Shown: positions 47,891 through 59,520 of the stretch, piece by piece | Layout: every line of letters starts with the position of its first letter | Position numbering within the stretch: position 1 is the stretch's first letter | Assembly: GCA_009760855.2 (NCBI GenBank) | Contig: WPIO01000033.1 | Span: 342,001 to 406,000 of the forward strand | DNA from: Cristatella mucedo | Lineage: Eukaryota > Bryozoa > Phylactolaemata > Cristatellidae | Direction of reading: 5' to 3' | DNA: 64,000 nucleotides | Program-made: the position numbers and the translations under genes | The notes under the pieces: generated by a model | Seen by the model: the letters and a program-made list of their open reading frames with translations, nothing else | Told to the model about the DNA's origin: nothing | Database searches by the model: none

Positions 47891-50550
47891 TAGCCCAGCT
47901 GAGAAGAATTAAAGTGGTCCAGTATAGGCAGCAACAGGTAGCTATTAAAATCTCTTGACAGCTCCAGTTATGGGCAGTTCACAAGGGCAGAGATCGAACG
48001 CGGTGACTAGCCGCGGAACCGGTCTCCTGCCTGAAACTTGACGTAAATAAGTCGTCTAAGTGGATTGGCAAAGGTGACGTCTCAGTAAGGAGCACACGAT
48101 GTTTGCAGTACAGAACTACCTATTAAAACCGATAGTCTCCTGGTAATGCCCTACGTTTAGGGCGTCCGATGTAAAGGAGTTTGGTTGTATAGTCGTTTAG
48201 CATTTGAAAATTGGCCCAGGACAAGCGTCAATTGTCCGCAAAGCAGGAATTGAGCTGTGAATTTTGATGGCTTAAATGACACGTACCATTAGTTATCTTC
48301 TGAATTATAATAGATCGGAACCTATTACGTCATAACCTATTAGTAGGTACATAATCCTATTAATAGGCACCATAAGTCCAAGGCATGTATTATTTTGGAG
48401 TAGCGCTCTTTAACTGTAACCGGGAAGACGTTCGGGTGCTCGAGCGGCGTAGGATTTTGTTGTGTGATTTGACTTGTACCGGATGGCTGTAGCCCTCAGT
48501 GGCCGTCGAATATACTGTTTGACGCTATGAGTTTGGCTTGTATATAGCTGCTAGCCACTTGAAAGAAGCTGAGCGAAGCTCTGGTAGAGATAACCTAGTG
48601 CTTAAAGCACACGTCCAAAATCTCACATTATTAAGCTACTCCAGCTGTAGAACCTCAACGTGTTGCCCGGCCCATGGATTGTATAAGGGTGGATGTGCGG
48701 TCCGCTGGCCGATCCAGGACTTTGAGATGCTATAGACGGAAACACACAAGCCGAATGCAGTGAAGTTTTCAACACACTGCTAGAAAAAGGTTGTAGAGAC
48801 TTAAACAGCTGTACAGAACTACGCCTCAAACTGGGAGCTCGTAACAGCGCCTGTCTTAGCCGACAAGCTACAAATACCGGTGAAGCCCTTAGCACCGGAA
48901 TCACGGCTAGCGACTTGTAGGTGGATGCATGCAGATATGCAGACCGTAGCCTAGAGTGGCAGTTACGAAGATCGGTAATACCTAAACCTAACCAGTCCAT
49001 ATTCATAGCCTAGTGGTGTCTATCCGAAAGCGACAGGGCGGTTGCAAGCGACTACAGGAGCCATGACGAACACCATGTCTCTGCCGCATCACGAGTTTTG
49101 AGCACCATCACAAGCTCAACTGTCAGAGCACAACTCCCTGCCTATTATACGGCTTCCTGTTTTCATGCAGCCTTGGCGTTAGATTATCACATAATCAGTT
49201 ACTAGCCATTATAATTCAGGAACCGCGAATTATTAATGACAGGCACAATCTGGCTGATTTAGGATGCCGTCGCTTCAGTACCCTCTACACAGGATATGTT
49301 GCATACCGAAAATTTTAATTTGGTGAAGCTCCACTCAGGCGGATTGAAGCTATTCTTGGGACCCGTGCCTGCCTCTACTTACACCGTTGGGCGCTTTATC
49401 GTCGCTTTCGGCTCGGGTTGGTGGACTGTTAATTTATAATTCCTCGATTCCTCTATTCCACTGGAGGCCAGGGGAAGTCTCTCGGCAACAAAATATGACT
49501 TACTCGAACGCAGGGCTCTTGGTAATGTTTTCCCCATATGTTTACCATCACAGCGCTTTGCAAGACAAATACAATGTTTTGAATTCGAGCGACCGTCGCA
49601 CCTTTTTCATCCGTAGTTTTACAAAGGTCACATAATTGCCTTCACTCAATTGAAAAGTCCATCAGGGCAAGGGCAACAGCTTCCAGGGGGATAGAGCCAG
49701 CATACCGTTTTACGGTGAACTCACCTGCAATCTGCATCTGCAGAAAGTTATTGATCAGAAAAACTTATATGCACTCCCGCCATCATCTTCGAAGTCATCA
49801 CCATCAGTCAAAACCAGGCAAAGACACATGGCAAGCTAGACCAAAATGGCCAGGAAGCTAATCCACTCACAGCCTATCAAAACAATTAAGTTGGCAGGAC
49901 TCGTTTCTTCGGAGTTCCTGCATTATCCTCCTGAAGATGCTAAAATATTTTCAACTTTCTTTCTGTGTGCTACGACATAATTTTGGGGTATTTAATGCTG
50001 ATAAAATCCGGCTGAGCGTTCAGCTACATGCCACTTTTTTTTTTAAATCGCGAGCCGATAGCTTAACATCAGCTTACAATCATGTAGACACATCATTGCA
50101 CCTGCTGTTGCCCTACCCGACCCAAACGAATTAAGAAATCTTTGCAATAAGCAGTGGAAATGTTGAAAAGTGACATGCCGAATCATAATGACTTAATTTC
50201 AATCCGGTGTCCACGCGAGTGCGATACATCAGTATTAATCGATGACAAACTGCTGAACGCCTATGAGGTAAAAGCTGCTCTTACGGTTAAGTTCTTAACT
50301 GAGTCTACTGCTTTTCTAAAAAAAAGTTGTCTATTTATCTAACTAACACCGACATCTTCACAATCAGGTGGAGAGATCATCTGCCACTATATAAATGAGG
50401 CTGTGTTTAATCAGCAAATCTTTACTTTTACTTTCAGGTAAGAAAAAAACCATTATCTGCTGGTCATCGCGCTTGAAACATCCTAGGTGCATGTCCAGTG
50501 ACCGGTACCACAGCTAGCTAATATGCCGATCACCACGGTCAGTAAATGGA
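47891..50550. other. Intergenic, nothing recognised
   Basis: About 2.7 kb between DTWD1 and the PAPSS upstream region without a recognised gene or repeat family. Longer frames such as 48623-49006 (minus) show no domain or splice context. Confidence 0.5.
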
Positions 50551-50608
50551 TTACTTAGCACACTTGAGTAAAGCAATACTTACTTAGCACACTTGAGTAA
50601 AGCAATAC
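50551..50608. repeat. 29-bp perfect tandem duplication
   Basis: Two identical units beginning TTACTTAGCACACTTGAGTA at 50551 and 50580, located just past the 3' end of DTWD1. Confidence 0.95.
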
Positions 50609-50705
50609 TACACAGCATCCACATCCCAGTGTTGGCATGGACAGTGGCGTTGATTGCAGACTAAACGATTGTCATGCGAGAACCTGCACGCGGATAAGGA
50701 TTTTT

Positions 50706-50711
50706 TTTATT
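50706..50711 (-). promoter_or_regulatory. Probable DTWD1 poly(A) signal
   Basis: AATAAA on the minus strand 82 bp after the DTWD1 stop codon, within an A-rich context. The distance suits a short 3' UTR. Confidence 0.55.
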
Positions 50712-50792
50712 GTACCTATCACCTCTTCCACAGCAGTGTTTAGAACAGCCGGGACAACCACTAGCATCACCCCAGAAGTTGTGGCACTGCCC

Positions 50793-51013
50793 TCATTCTT
50801 GTGGATGCAGTTCCTTTATTTTCAAGTACATGTACTTGAAAAAGAAGAGCAGATTGTCATACTGGCCTTCATAGTCACCGAGCTGTGCCGCGTCATGGTA
50901 CTCCCTAACAAAATAGTAAATAGCCTCAATCGTAGCCAAATACGTCGAGGGCTTTTTTCCGTTAGGTCTCCAGAATTTCGTCTCGTGTTGCTTAATTTCA
51001 ATCTTGCTCAGAC
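50793..51013 (-). CDS. DTWD1: DTWD1 last exon
   Basis: Two bases complete a split Gly codon, then 72 codons and TGA. It reads [58 protein letters not shown]-(S/T)-x-L-(A/S)-TIEA and YDNLLFF are the conserved C-terminal family blocks. The acceptor is TTCAG. Confidence 0.95.
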
Positions 51014-54000
51014 CTGAACAGTAAACGAAGAAAAGCAGGCTGCGTGCATGCTCAGCCACGCTGATCAGACAGTGACGTGCACAGTGCACATAAACACGAA
51101 TACACATGAATGACAATAGAATCTAAATGTAACTGTTGCAACGAAAAGCCGAAAGGAAAACCAACTTCATCAAAATGTGGCAATCGTATACCCGCACCTG
51201 GTGGATGTACTTACCTCCATCTGTAACTTCACAAAGCCACAAGGACCAAGTGGGTGTTACAAATGAGTTTTCAATAGGGTGCTCAAAGCCTAATCGGCTT
51301 TCAATGCCCACAAGGTAGCCAACAGACTTCATCTCACGTAAAAAAGAGAAAGTGAGAAGCATAGAACGGTATGTAGTTTAGGCGTCCTGACACTGCACGT
51401 TGCCACTAACCATGTTTGCAAGCTGATCCTGTGCATGTCACCTCTAACCATGTTATGCTTGTCGTCCTTGAGCATGCTACCACTAACTATTCGACCATGC
51501 TTACTTTGCAGCAAGTGTAAAGTGCCGAGAAAGAGAGTTATCTGAGGGTGCTATAACAAATGTATTATTGTTATTATTACTATTATTATATAGCACGGCA
51601 TGTGGCATGGTATGTAGCATGGTGGCGCTTCTGGTTTCCCCTTGCATAAATAATAATAAAGCTGATAAAAAAAGAAATTTGCATACCATTTAAAGAGAAC
51701 TAAATCTCTTTCTAAGCACTTTTCTTATGCCGGAGAGGAAGTGCATCAAGTTTTTGTGCATTTGGTAAATAGCACTAACCGGGGCTTTCGAGGTAATTAG
51801 CACATAAAGGTAATGAGCAGACGACGAAGCAGATGAGAATATACACCTCTAAAAGCTACACATAATGTAATGTATTTCTGTCTGTAACTCCACAAAGTCA
51901 TAAAGACAATGTGGGTGTTACACAGGAGAGTTTTGTATAGTGCACTCATAGCCTAAGTGGCTTTCGGTATGCATTCGGTAGCCAACAGACTTCTTCTCAC
52001 GCAACAAAGAGAAAGTGGGAAGCATAGCAGAGTCAGGAGAGCAGTTGAGGTAGTGAGTAGCATAGAAGTAGCAGCTCAGGACCGCTGAAAAGGATGTGCC
52101 ATAGTCGGCAGTAGGAGAGTGGTTGTCCTTGCGTAAGAATTGTGGAAGCAAGTTCCACAGTCTAGGACCTGCAGAGCTAAAGCTTCTGTCGCCAACAGCC
52201 TTTAAGCGGAGGAATGGGACAGCTAATTTATTGTCCACACAGGACCTGAGGGTGCAAAGAGGCTGAAACTGGTGCAGCAGTTCAGCTAGGTACGAAGGAG
52301 CCAAGCCGTGGTGGGCCTTGTGGGTCAGCGTAAGAACTTTGCTCTGCATCCGTTGCTCAACCGGCAACCATCCTAGCTCTTTAAGCAAAGGAGACACGCG
52401 GTCAAACCTCTGGGACTTGAAGACGAGCCTTGCAGCCATGTTCATAGTCTGCAAGGCAAGGCAAGCATCCAGTTTCTCAGTTGCCGCAGCAGATTCAGAC
52501 GGTTTGAATGACAAATACAACTGATTATCGTCAGCATAGAAGTGATATCCTATTCCATGGGCCCTAATGACTTTTCCCAGAGGTTGGGTATAAATGGAGA
52601 ACAGCAAGGGACCGAGTGCAGATCCTTGAGGGACTCCAGTCCACAGGTGACCCGTCTCGTGTGTGAGACCTGACCCCCACACGACACGGATTGAACACGA
52701 TCAGACAAGTACAATTTAAACCATGCCATTGCTTCGTCTGCCAGACCGATCGTTGTTCTCAATCGTTCAAGCAGAACTTTGTGATCAATGGTGTCGAAGG
52801 CAGCAGACAGATCTAGCAGAGCTAGGGTAGTGACATTCCCATCGTCGTTGCCACGTAGAATGTCATTTTAACACGGAGGAGGGCAGTTTACATACTCGCT
52901 GTCTCTCAAGGGTTGCAGATCACTCGAGGAGGAATTCCCCTACTGACCCATATACACAATGTGCCGAGCAGCTCTGCAAACGCCAACAACAGCAGGCATA
53001 TTAGCTGCAGACTGGCAAACAATTTGCAATCATACGTAATTTAATTTATTGTATCTCCCCCAGTAACTTCCACAAAGCCACTAAGACTAAATGGACATTA
53101 CGCTCGAGTTTTCTATAGCCTAAGCGGCTTTCGGTAAGCCTATGGTAGTCGATATACATCATCTCCCGCCAACAAAAAGAAAGTGAGAAGCAAAGCTTAT
53201 GCAGGATGGCTGTCAAAGAAGTGGGTGTATGGAGGAAATAGAATAAAATATGGAGGAAAAGCATGGAGGAAGCTGCTCAGGACTGCTTGAAAGGGTCATT
53301 GCCACGGTCATTCATGCAGTAATCCGGGATTCGGCCGGAGCACGCGAATGAAAATGTAAAGGGTAATAATAAATGTAATACATGCAATTGGGTGGAGAAG
53401 GAACTGTCAATAACTCAAACGGTAGAGCTCTAGACTGGTACCGACAAGCTGCAAGATCGGTGCTAGCTGGAACAGAAATTCCTTTACGGCACTCAGACCC
53501 ACGGCATAATAGGCCTTCACTGGGTTTGCACTTTTAACTTAGCACGCGGCTACTGGCACCCGGCACAATTTACAAAGGCTTGCCCCATTGAGAAGTAGAC
53601 ACACTGAGGGAGAGAAACGTGGACAACTAAAAGCAGCAGCCCGGCACCACCTTTCAAGTGGCCTTTGCTAGGAGAAGATAGATCGGCAGGACAAGGCAAT
53701 GCTAATATGCCTGACAACACTGATTACCGACAGACTCTGCAGGACTAAAAGAATACTTCCCCTAGATACATCACTACTCTGTCTACACTACACTTGATCT
53801 CTATCCTGGAGAAATGAGTTGCAAGGTCATATTGGAGGTCACTAGAGGTACACCCTCCCAGAACCAGTCGAGATGATTTCACAAACAGATGGCACGGTAA
53901 GCATACAAATAATCAGTTACAGTATCAAGGCTGGCTTAAAGGAGAGCCTGCTGGTCGGCCAGAAGCAGTTATGGTCAGCTAGAGTACAGAAAGATTGGAA

Positions 54001-57000
54001 AATTCTCAAGCAGCCTGATGAAAAACCTGGAAGAGCTTTCCGAGATTTAGCGAGGGGATTCCCCCCATATAGCTCTAAATAGCAGTAGCATCGTCTAAGA
54101 GGGGACCTGCTGTTCTGATACAGCCAGAGGCAGTTCCATCGGTATAGTTTCCGTAGGCGTTCTGTGGGTGCTTCCACTGCTGATTATAGTCAGTCACACC
54201 AAGGATTTTTTGCAGAAGACATGAAATCCAGCATATGCTCAATGCGGGCTTTCCATATGAACTCAAAAGCTTCGACTCCCTCTGTCCGACAGTATCCTAT
54301 AATCATGACAAATTTTTCACGGTAGGTGGGGAGCCGCATAATCTTTACAGCAACTGACATAATTTATGTGATAATGCCCTCCTATCCCAGTTGGCCATCC
54401 GACATAACGACGGCACTTGTCAAGATGCCAGCCAGGTTGTCATAAGAGTTCACGACTTATGGAGGTTCAGGAATTCTAGAACGTCCCAACCGACCAACAA
54501 TGCAGCTGCTGAGGCTGCTTTGGGGAAAGCCACTGCCAGCAGCGGCAGCCAGAACAAGGTTACAAGCACTGGGACTGCATACATATACGTACACTACACG
54601 GGGTGTTGGCCACTAACTGGCTATATCCTTACACCCCTATACACTTCCTGAAATTAAATGATGATAAAACCAAACTGCTGCTCATAGGACACCCTAAGCA
54701 TGTGGCTGGATTAAAAGGCTTTGCTGTTCTAATAGGTGATGCTATTGTGCGACCATCACCACGTGCTCGAAATTTAGGTGTCGTGTTCGACAGCTGCCTC
54801 AATTTCAAAAGCATCACTCAGAAGACTGCCTCTAAAGCTAGCCATCACATCCTATCCCTATCCAAGATTAGGAGCTGTCTCCCACAGTGGCTTGTAAAAA
54901 AATTTAACTAGCTCTTTAGTTCTGTCTCGGCTTGATTATTGTAATTCCCTTTTGGCTGGGCTACCAAAGAAAGCTATTATGCCACTATAACGGACAATGA
55001 ATATGGCTGCAAGGCTAGTCTTCAAGTCCCAGCGGTTTGAGCACGTGTCTCCTTTGCTTAAAGAGCTAGGATGGCTGCCGGTTGAGCAAAGGATAATGAG
55101 CAAAGTTCTTATGCTGACCCACAAGGCCCACCACGGCTTGGCTCCTTCGTACCTAGCTGAACTGCTGCACCAGTTTCAGCCTCTTTGCGCCCTCAGGTCC
55201 TGTGTGGACAATAAATTAGCTGTCCCATTCCTCCGCTTAAAGACAGTTGGCGACAGAAGCTTTAGCTCTGCAGGTCCTAGACTGTGGAACTTGCTTCCAC
55301 AATTCTTATGCAACGACAACCACTCTCCTACTACCGACTATGGCACATCCTTTTCAGCGGTCCTGAGCTGCTACTTCTATGCTACTCACTACCTCAACTG
55401 CTCTCCTGACTCTGCTATGCTTCCCACTTTTTCTTTCTTGCGTGAGACGAAGTCTGTTGGCTACCGAATGCGTACCGAAAGTCGCTTAGGCTATGAGTTC
55501 GCTATACAAAACTCTCCTGTGTAACACCCAAGTGGTCTTTACGACTTTGTGGAGTTACAGACGGAGATACATTCATACATACATATATCAGCCAGAAGGT
55601 TGCACAGCATCACGTGGCACATCTTTCAATGTATTGACTCCAGCGCTATCTATTTACAGTGCTACAGAGTTATTCGCAGATACCGATTCGGAATGAAAAA
55701 GCAGACACTCGGTACAAGGGGAAAATATACTACTGCTTGCACATATTTAGCAGCACACATGAGGCAATGCTGATGCGGCATACATTTTTCCAGCTGTCGT
55801 TAACAAACCTGAAACTTCAAGCAACCCTTGCCCCTTTTTATCAGCTCGTAAAGAGAACACTTCTTTCACAATTTTTCGATCTCCGGCGATAATGGGAATC
55901 GATAATTTGCAGCATAAAAAAGAATGCCAACCAAGAAGCAGAAGCAAGTGGCTACCAGTTGCGAAGTATTCGACATACAACTACAATCTGGCAGCCAATT
56001 GCGTTTAGCATTAGACGCGTGACATGACACAAATGCAAAATGACTAGCTGTCTCATCGCCATTTTTGCTAGCAAACTTAAAAAAAAACACACGTGCATCT
56101 AAAGGAATGTTGATATAAAAAACTCCGTGTTCTGCTGCCTGGCAAAAGCCCTTATCATCAGCAGTGCAGTCGTAAGTTCATAAAGCTGTGCAGCATGACA
56201 TAAGCCATGATCTACTAATGTGTTCTGCCACACCCCCAGCCACTGCCGACAAAGCCTTGACGCCCAGTTCTGGATGAGCAGAAGAAACCCACCACGATTC
56301 TGCGGCACTCATCGTGAAAGAGGTAAAACATGAGTGAACAGACCACTGCACAGCAGCTATGGTAGTACAAGGCCTCTAATTTGACATGCACTATGCAGCA
56401 GGTGGCCCGTAGCTACAGCAGAGATGCTGACAGGATGAGTGAAGGTGCATCGCAAAGAACTCGAAGTCGTTAGTTTCCACTCAAGATTTTACCACAGTTT
56501 CTCATATCGTGATATTTAGCAGGAATTGCGTACTGTACTTCCTTATCTACTTGGCCTAATAGTTTTACAACACCGTGGCATCATATATCTTTCTGCACAG
56601 TTTTAATGATAAGATTCGTGCCTCAGTCTGCATAGCAGGTGCCAGCCGATCGAACCAAGTTCTCTGAGCCGAGTGCAATATAACAAGTACCACTTACCAT
56701 GTAATCTTGGGTCCGAAGCAATGCTTCCGGTCTGGAACCATGTGCAGTCAATGAATATTGCCCTTCGGATTCTCGGGGCTGCACATGCACCATGAGAATG
56801 GCGCTCTGTGTGAAATTCCCCAAGTGTAACGCTATCTTTTCCAGGGAATACGAGTACGTCCTGGAAACGAAGAAGGTGCGCGGGCAGAAGCGACCAAAGC
56901 TGCGCCTCGACTGAAAAAAAAGCGTTCGATACTGACCTCTGATGGATTGTACGTGGGTATGTCGGGATAGCTGCGAATGAGCACGTCCTCGGGAGCTAGA

Positions 57001-57515
57001 ATGGCTGCGTGCAAGGCAGTGCTCTTGCTGTCCAACTCCCTGGCATGCTTGATCACTTCGATAGTCAACGGCAGCTGAAAAGATACAGACTTAGAGCAAT
57101 AGAGACTCAAGCTTCGAATGAACCATGGACGGCATACTATGTTTTTTCACATCAAGCCTGTGCAGTCACGACCGATCGGATTACCGGGTGCGCGAAGAGT
57201 CACGGTTTCCATCGCGATGCTCAATAAATCGGCACAGCCTAAGCAATGGTGACTTCCCAGCAGCAACCCAGCAGTTTTCTGCCAATGAGGTCTGAAAGGT
57301 CATCGGCATCTTACTTTAACACACGGTAACGCCTCCCTGACGCCGGGCATCGGTGCCACACAGTTGTAGCAGTAATACTTTCGGGATTTTTGACATACGC
57401 TGCAGCGGCTTCTCTGGTCAAGCCGATCAAGTGCTTCGCCAGTCGCTATACGAAGACCTTCAAAGGCATGAGGGTCCATTTTCCTGTAGTCTACACAGCG
57501 CGGGTTACCCTCCAT
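50793..57515 (-). CDS. DTWD1: DTWD1, tRNA-uridine aminocarboxypropyltransferase (gene span)
   Basis: DTW-domain enzyme that, in human, transfers the aminocarboxypropyl group of S-adenosylmethionine to uridine 20 of some tRNAs (acp3U). Four exons (57515-57315, 57074-56937, 56860-56698, 51013-50793) join in frame to 240 residues. In order: Cys motif CSVC and YYCYNC near residues 36-50; [10 protein letters not shown] with [26 protein letters not shown], the family-defining D-x-T-W signature; [20 protein letters not shown] and [12 protein letters not shown]. Human has 304 residues; the difference is mostly a low-complexity linker before the DTW motif, absent here. The start has G at -3 and +4 and an in-frame stop five codons upstream. 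The 5.7-kb third intron is full of LINE C and D copies. Confidence 0.93.
51206..51369 (-). mobile_element. LINE family D tail fragment in DTWD1 intron
   Basis: 3' UTR and last codons of family D (GTAACTTCACAAAGCCACAA to TTCATCTCACGTAAAAAAGA on the plus strand), same orientation as DTWD1. Only about 160 bp. Confidence 0.78.
51383..51596 (+). mobile_element. LINE family C 3' end in DTWD1 intron
   Basis: Family 3' UTR (CACTGCACGTTGCCACTAAC), a tail hairpin shortened by a deletion (GAGAAAGAGAGTTATCTGAG) and an (ATT)n end. Antisense to DTWD1, directly next to the family D fragment. Confidence 0.82.
51690..51745 (-). mobile_element. SINE B / LINE C tail fragment
   Basis: Contains AGAGAACTAAATCTCTTTCT, the tail hairpin in minus orientation, with no recognisable head or coding part. 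Confidence 0.55.
51862..52870 (-). pseudogene. LINE family D copy with RT core, internally deleted
   Basis: The longest family D copy. Minus-strand pieces: [20 protein letters not shown] (about 52760), a frameshift near 52680, then an open frame of 254 codons with [29 protein letters not shown] (catalytic YADD), a jump from the [10 protein letters not shown] segment straight to [15 protein letters not shown], and [17 protein letters not shown] through to the 3' UTR. The about 100-residue segment around [12 protein letters not shown], present in the 54.6-kb copy, is deleted. A TACAT-type tail starts at 51862. Confidence 0.88.
53035..53300 (-). mobile_element. LINE family D tail fragment
   Basis: 3' UTR (CAGTAACTTCCACAAAGCCA on the plus strand) and a decayed C-terminus, same orientation as the copy at 51862. 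Confidence 0.7.
53301..54599. other. DTWD1 intron, no feature seen
   Basis: About 1.3 kb with no recognised repeat or exon. Confidence 0.5.
54600..55590 (+). pseudogene. LINE family D copy, 3' half of RT
   Basis: Plus strand, antisense to DTWD1. Open frames: [20 protein letters not shown] to [11 protein letters not shown] (54645-54911), then after stops an open 175 codons from [20 protein letters not shown] through [20 protein letters not shown] to the end of the protein (55524). The tail is GAGATACATTCATACATACA. It overlaps the 51862 copy over about 0.6 kb at high similarity but in the opposite direction. Confidence 0.88.
56698..56860 (-). CDS. DTWD1: DTWD1 exon with the D-x-T-W motif
   Basis: 54 codons plus one base (acceptor GTTTCCAG, donor GTAAGT). 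It reads [16 protein letters not shown], then [20 protein letters not shown] and RLHG, matching human LVFPGPQSISI and IIFIDSTWNQTNKIFTDERL. It has no internal ATG long enough to appear as a stand-alone ORF, but phase, splice sites and motif all agree. Confidence 0.95.
56937..57074 (-). CDS. DTWD1: DTWD1 second exon
   Basis: 46 codons, phase 0 (acceptor CTTTTCAG, donor GTCAGT). [31 protein letters not shown] and [11 protein letters not shown] match human LPLKIDIIKH, KSTAIHAKLLAPE and YPCIPEYEE. Confidence 0.95.
57315..57515 (-). CDS. DTWD1: DTWD1 first exon
   Basis: 67 codons from the ATG at 57515 to a GTAAGA donor, phase 0. The N-terminal part is poorly conserved. [18 protein letters not shown] carries the four cysteines of the probable metal site. 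An in-frame TAG five codons before the ATG limits the start. Confidence 0.92.
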
Positions 57516-58423
57516 AGCGGTACTCCTCTACACAACCGGCAACAAGGCGAGAGCGTGGGATTTACCGGAAACGGAAGCGAAAAAGCGGAAGTTGATAGAA
57601 ACGCCCATGGAAATATAGTAGAGATCGTGACCAGTCCACCTGCGGTTTTGTTTCCTATTTACTTATGGTCATGAATGCTATATTTGAGGTGTTACTACGG
57701 AAGCGGAAATTTTCAGCCACACTGGAAGGACAATAGTTGGCTGGGTCAGGTGGAGGCCGGCCAGCGGTGGCCGGGTACCCCAGAAGTGACCAGTGGACGC
57801 ATCAGTGGCTATAGGGAGTAACAGAAATTGGTTTTATGAAACCTGATAATCGCAAATACTAAAATCGTGTAACTGCCTTGCGCAATTGCACAAGACGTCG
57901 CATATAGTGGGGTGGCTAAAACAGGGTTTGGCGTTCTGGCTTGTGCTTAGCAGCTTAAGGTTGGATAACGCCGGTCAACCTTGAAATCGTTAGTGACTTC
58001 AAAAGGCCTAAATCTGTAGTATCTAGGTATGCTGACCACGCGTGTAACCATAATTTTTCTTATTGACTTTCGTTTCGAAGATATTTCATATATTTGATTT
58101 CTATGTTTCGCCGTGTAAATGTTTCCAGTAGAACTGCAACAACATCCTAAATATGCCTAGACGCTTGTAATAAATTATAATTGTAATATATTGCATCGCA
58201 TTACATAATACCGTCATGCACAAATCATTCATCGTTGATTGCATCATTTTCTGATGCAATGCAATACTACTGCCAGGCGGCTGCAGCAATAAGCTGACGT
58301 CATAAAGCCCAGTCGGAAAGGTTGAGCATTAAAAATATTTCAGACTTTTGTGCGAGCCGCTTAAGCTAATTTTTATACAAAAATTTTATTATTTAATCCA
58401 TTGTGGTACAATAAAGAAGGTTA
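57516..58423. other. 5' flank of DTWD1, no feature seen
   Basis: Holds the DTWD1 promoter by position. No TATA box or clear core element was recognised in the first 200 bp. The distal part is AT-rich. Confidence 0.4.
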
Positions 58424-59520
58424 ATGCCTCGAAAGTTCGTTAATACCGTGGGCAATTTGAGCTATATTTGTGAGGAAGTGACATTTGCCAACCAGAAGAA
58501 AAGTATCACTTCTCAAGTGAAGAAGGCATACTATCTTTACTTCAAATGCAAGGTTAGTGACCACGACCAGCCTTGGGCCCGCATATATGCTCTGCTACAT
58601 GCACAATGCAGCTTTCATAGTGGTTGAATGGCAAAAGACCATCAATGCCGTTTGCAGTCCCCGTGGTGTGGAGAGCCAAGTAACCACTTTAATGGCTGTT
58701 ACTTCTGCTTGGTTACTCCTCTTTCCGGCTGAATAACGAAGCAAGCGAATTCGGAGAATAGTCTACCCAAACATTCCGTCTGCATTGATACCAGTTCCAT
58801 ATGGTGAGGGACTTCCTATTTCAGAACCTCCAGCAGAATATTCTCTTGATTTATCTGATGAGGACAAGACTGAGCGGACTTGTTCTTCTCCTGGCATGTC
58901 AGCATGCAGTGATCCCGATTTCCACTGTGCTGCATCATCAACCACACACAGAATAACACAAGAAGAACTCAATTACCTGTTTCGTGATTTGGACTTATCC
59001 AACAGGATCAAGACTCCAGCAATAGAGTCTTCTCGAAGATATCACAATTAATTAATGTCGAAAGCGCCACCAGCACTTGGAGCCTTTCTTCAGAAAGAAA
59101 AGTAATCTGGCATTTTGTTCCGTTATTGAGAGCTTCATGGATGTCTTACAAATCATTAATGACCCACAAGAACCGAGACTATTTGTAGACTCTTTGAAAC
59201 TGAGTCTTAAGGCTGTGCTTTTGCACAATCGAAACCGCCTTCCATCTATTCTAGTAGTGCGTGCTGTCCACAGGAAAGAGACATATTATAACTTAAAGCA
59301 GCTACTGAATTCCATCGCGTATAACAAGTACAGCAGGTACCTCTGATTATTTGAAGTTGACCCCCTTTTAATAGGACTGCTGGGATATACAATATGCTGC
59401 AGGGATATACAAGGGATATATGCTGCAGGGATATACAAAGTCCGCGTGTTTCTTATGTTTTTGGGATAGTCGAGCAAGAGAAATTGCACTACTTGTGGAA
59501 GGAATGGACTCGCAGACCAA
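58424..59520 (+). pseudogene. Decayed copy of a multicopy invertebrate protein family
   Basis: Broken frames follow the order of a family found in many copies in arthropod and cnidarian genomes, annotated there as uncharacterised and probably transposon-borne (from memory). Pieces: MPRKFVNTVG, SYICEEVTF and VKKAYYLYFKCKVSD (58424-58570); MPFAVPVVWRA (about 58650); YPNIPSALIPVPYGEGLP (58770-58815); ITQEELNYLFRDLDLS (58950-59000); PRLFVDSLKLSLKAVLLHNR and HRKETYYNLKQLL (59180-59310); WDSRAREIALLVEGMDS (59465-59515). Stops and frameshifts separate every block, and the conserved segment before WDSRA is partly replaced by a short tandem repeat. Not functional. The superfamily is unknown to me. Confidence 0.68.
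59382..59440. repeat. GGGATATACAA short tandem repeats
   Basis: Three GGGATATACAA units at 59382, 59402 and 59428 alternate with ATATGCTGCA, inside the pseudogene at 58424-59520. Confidence 0.9.
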
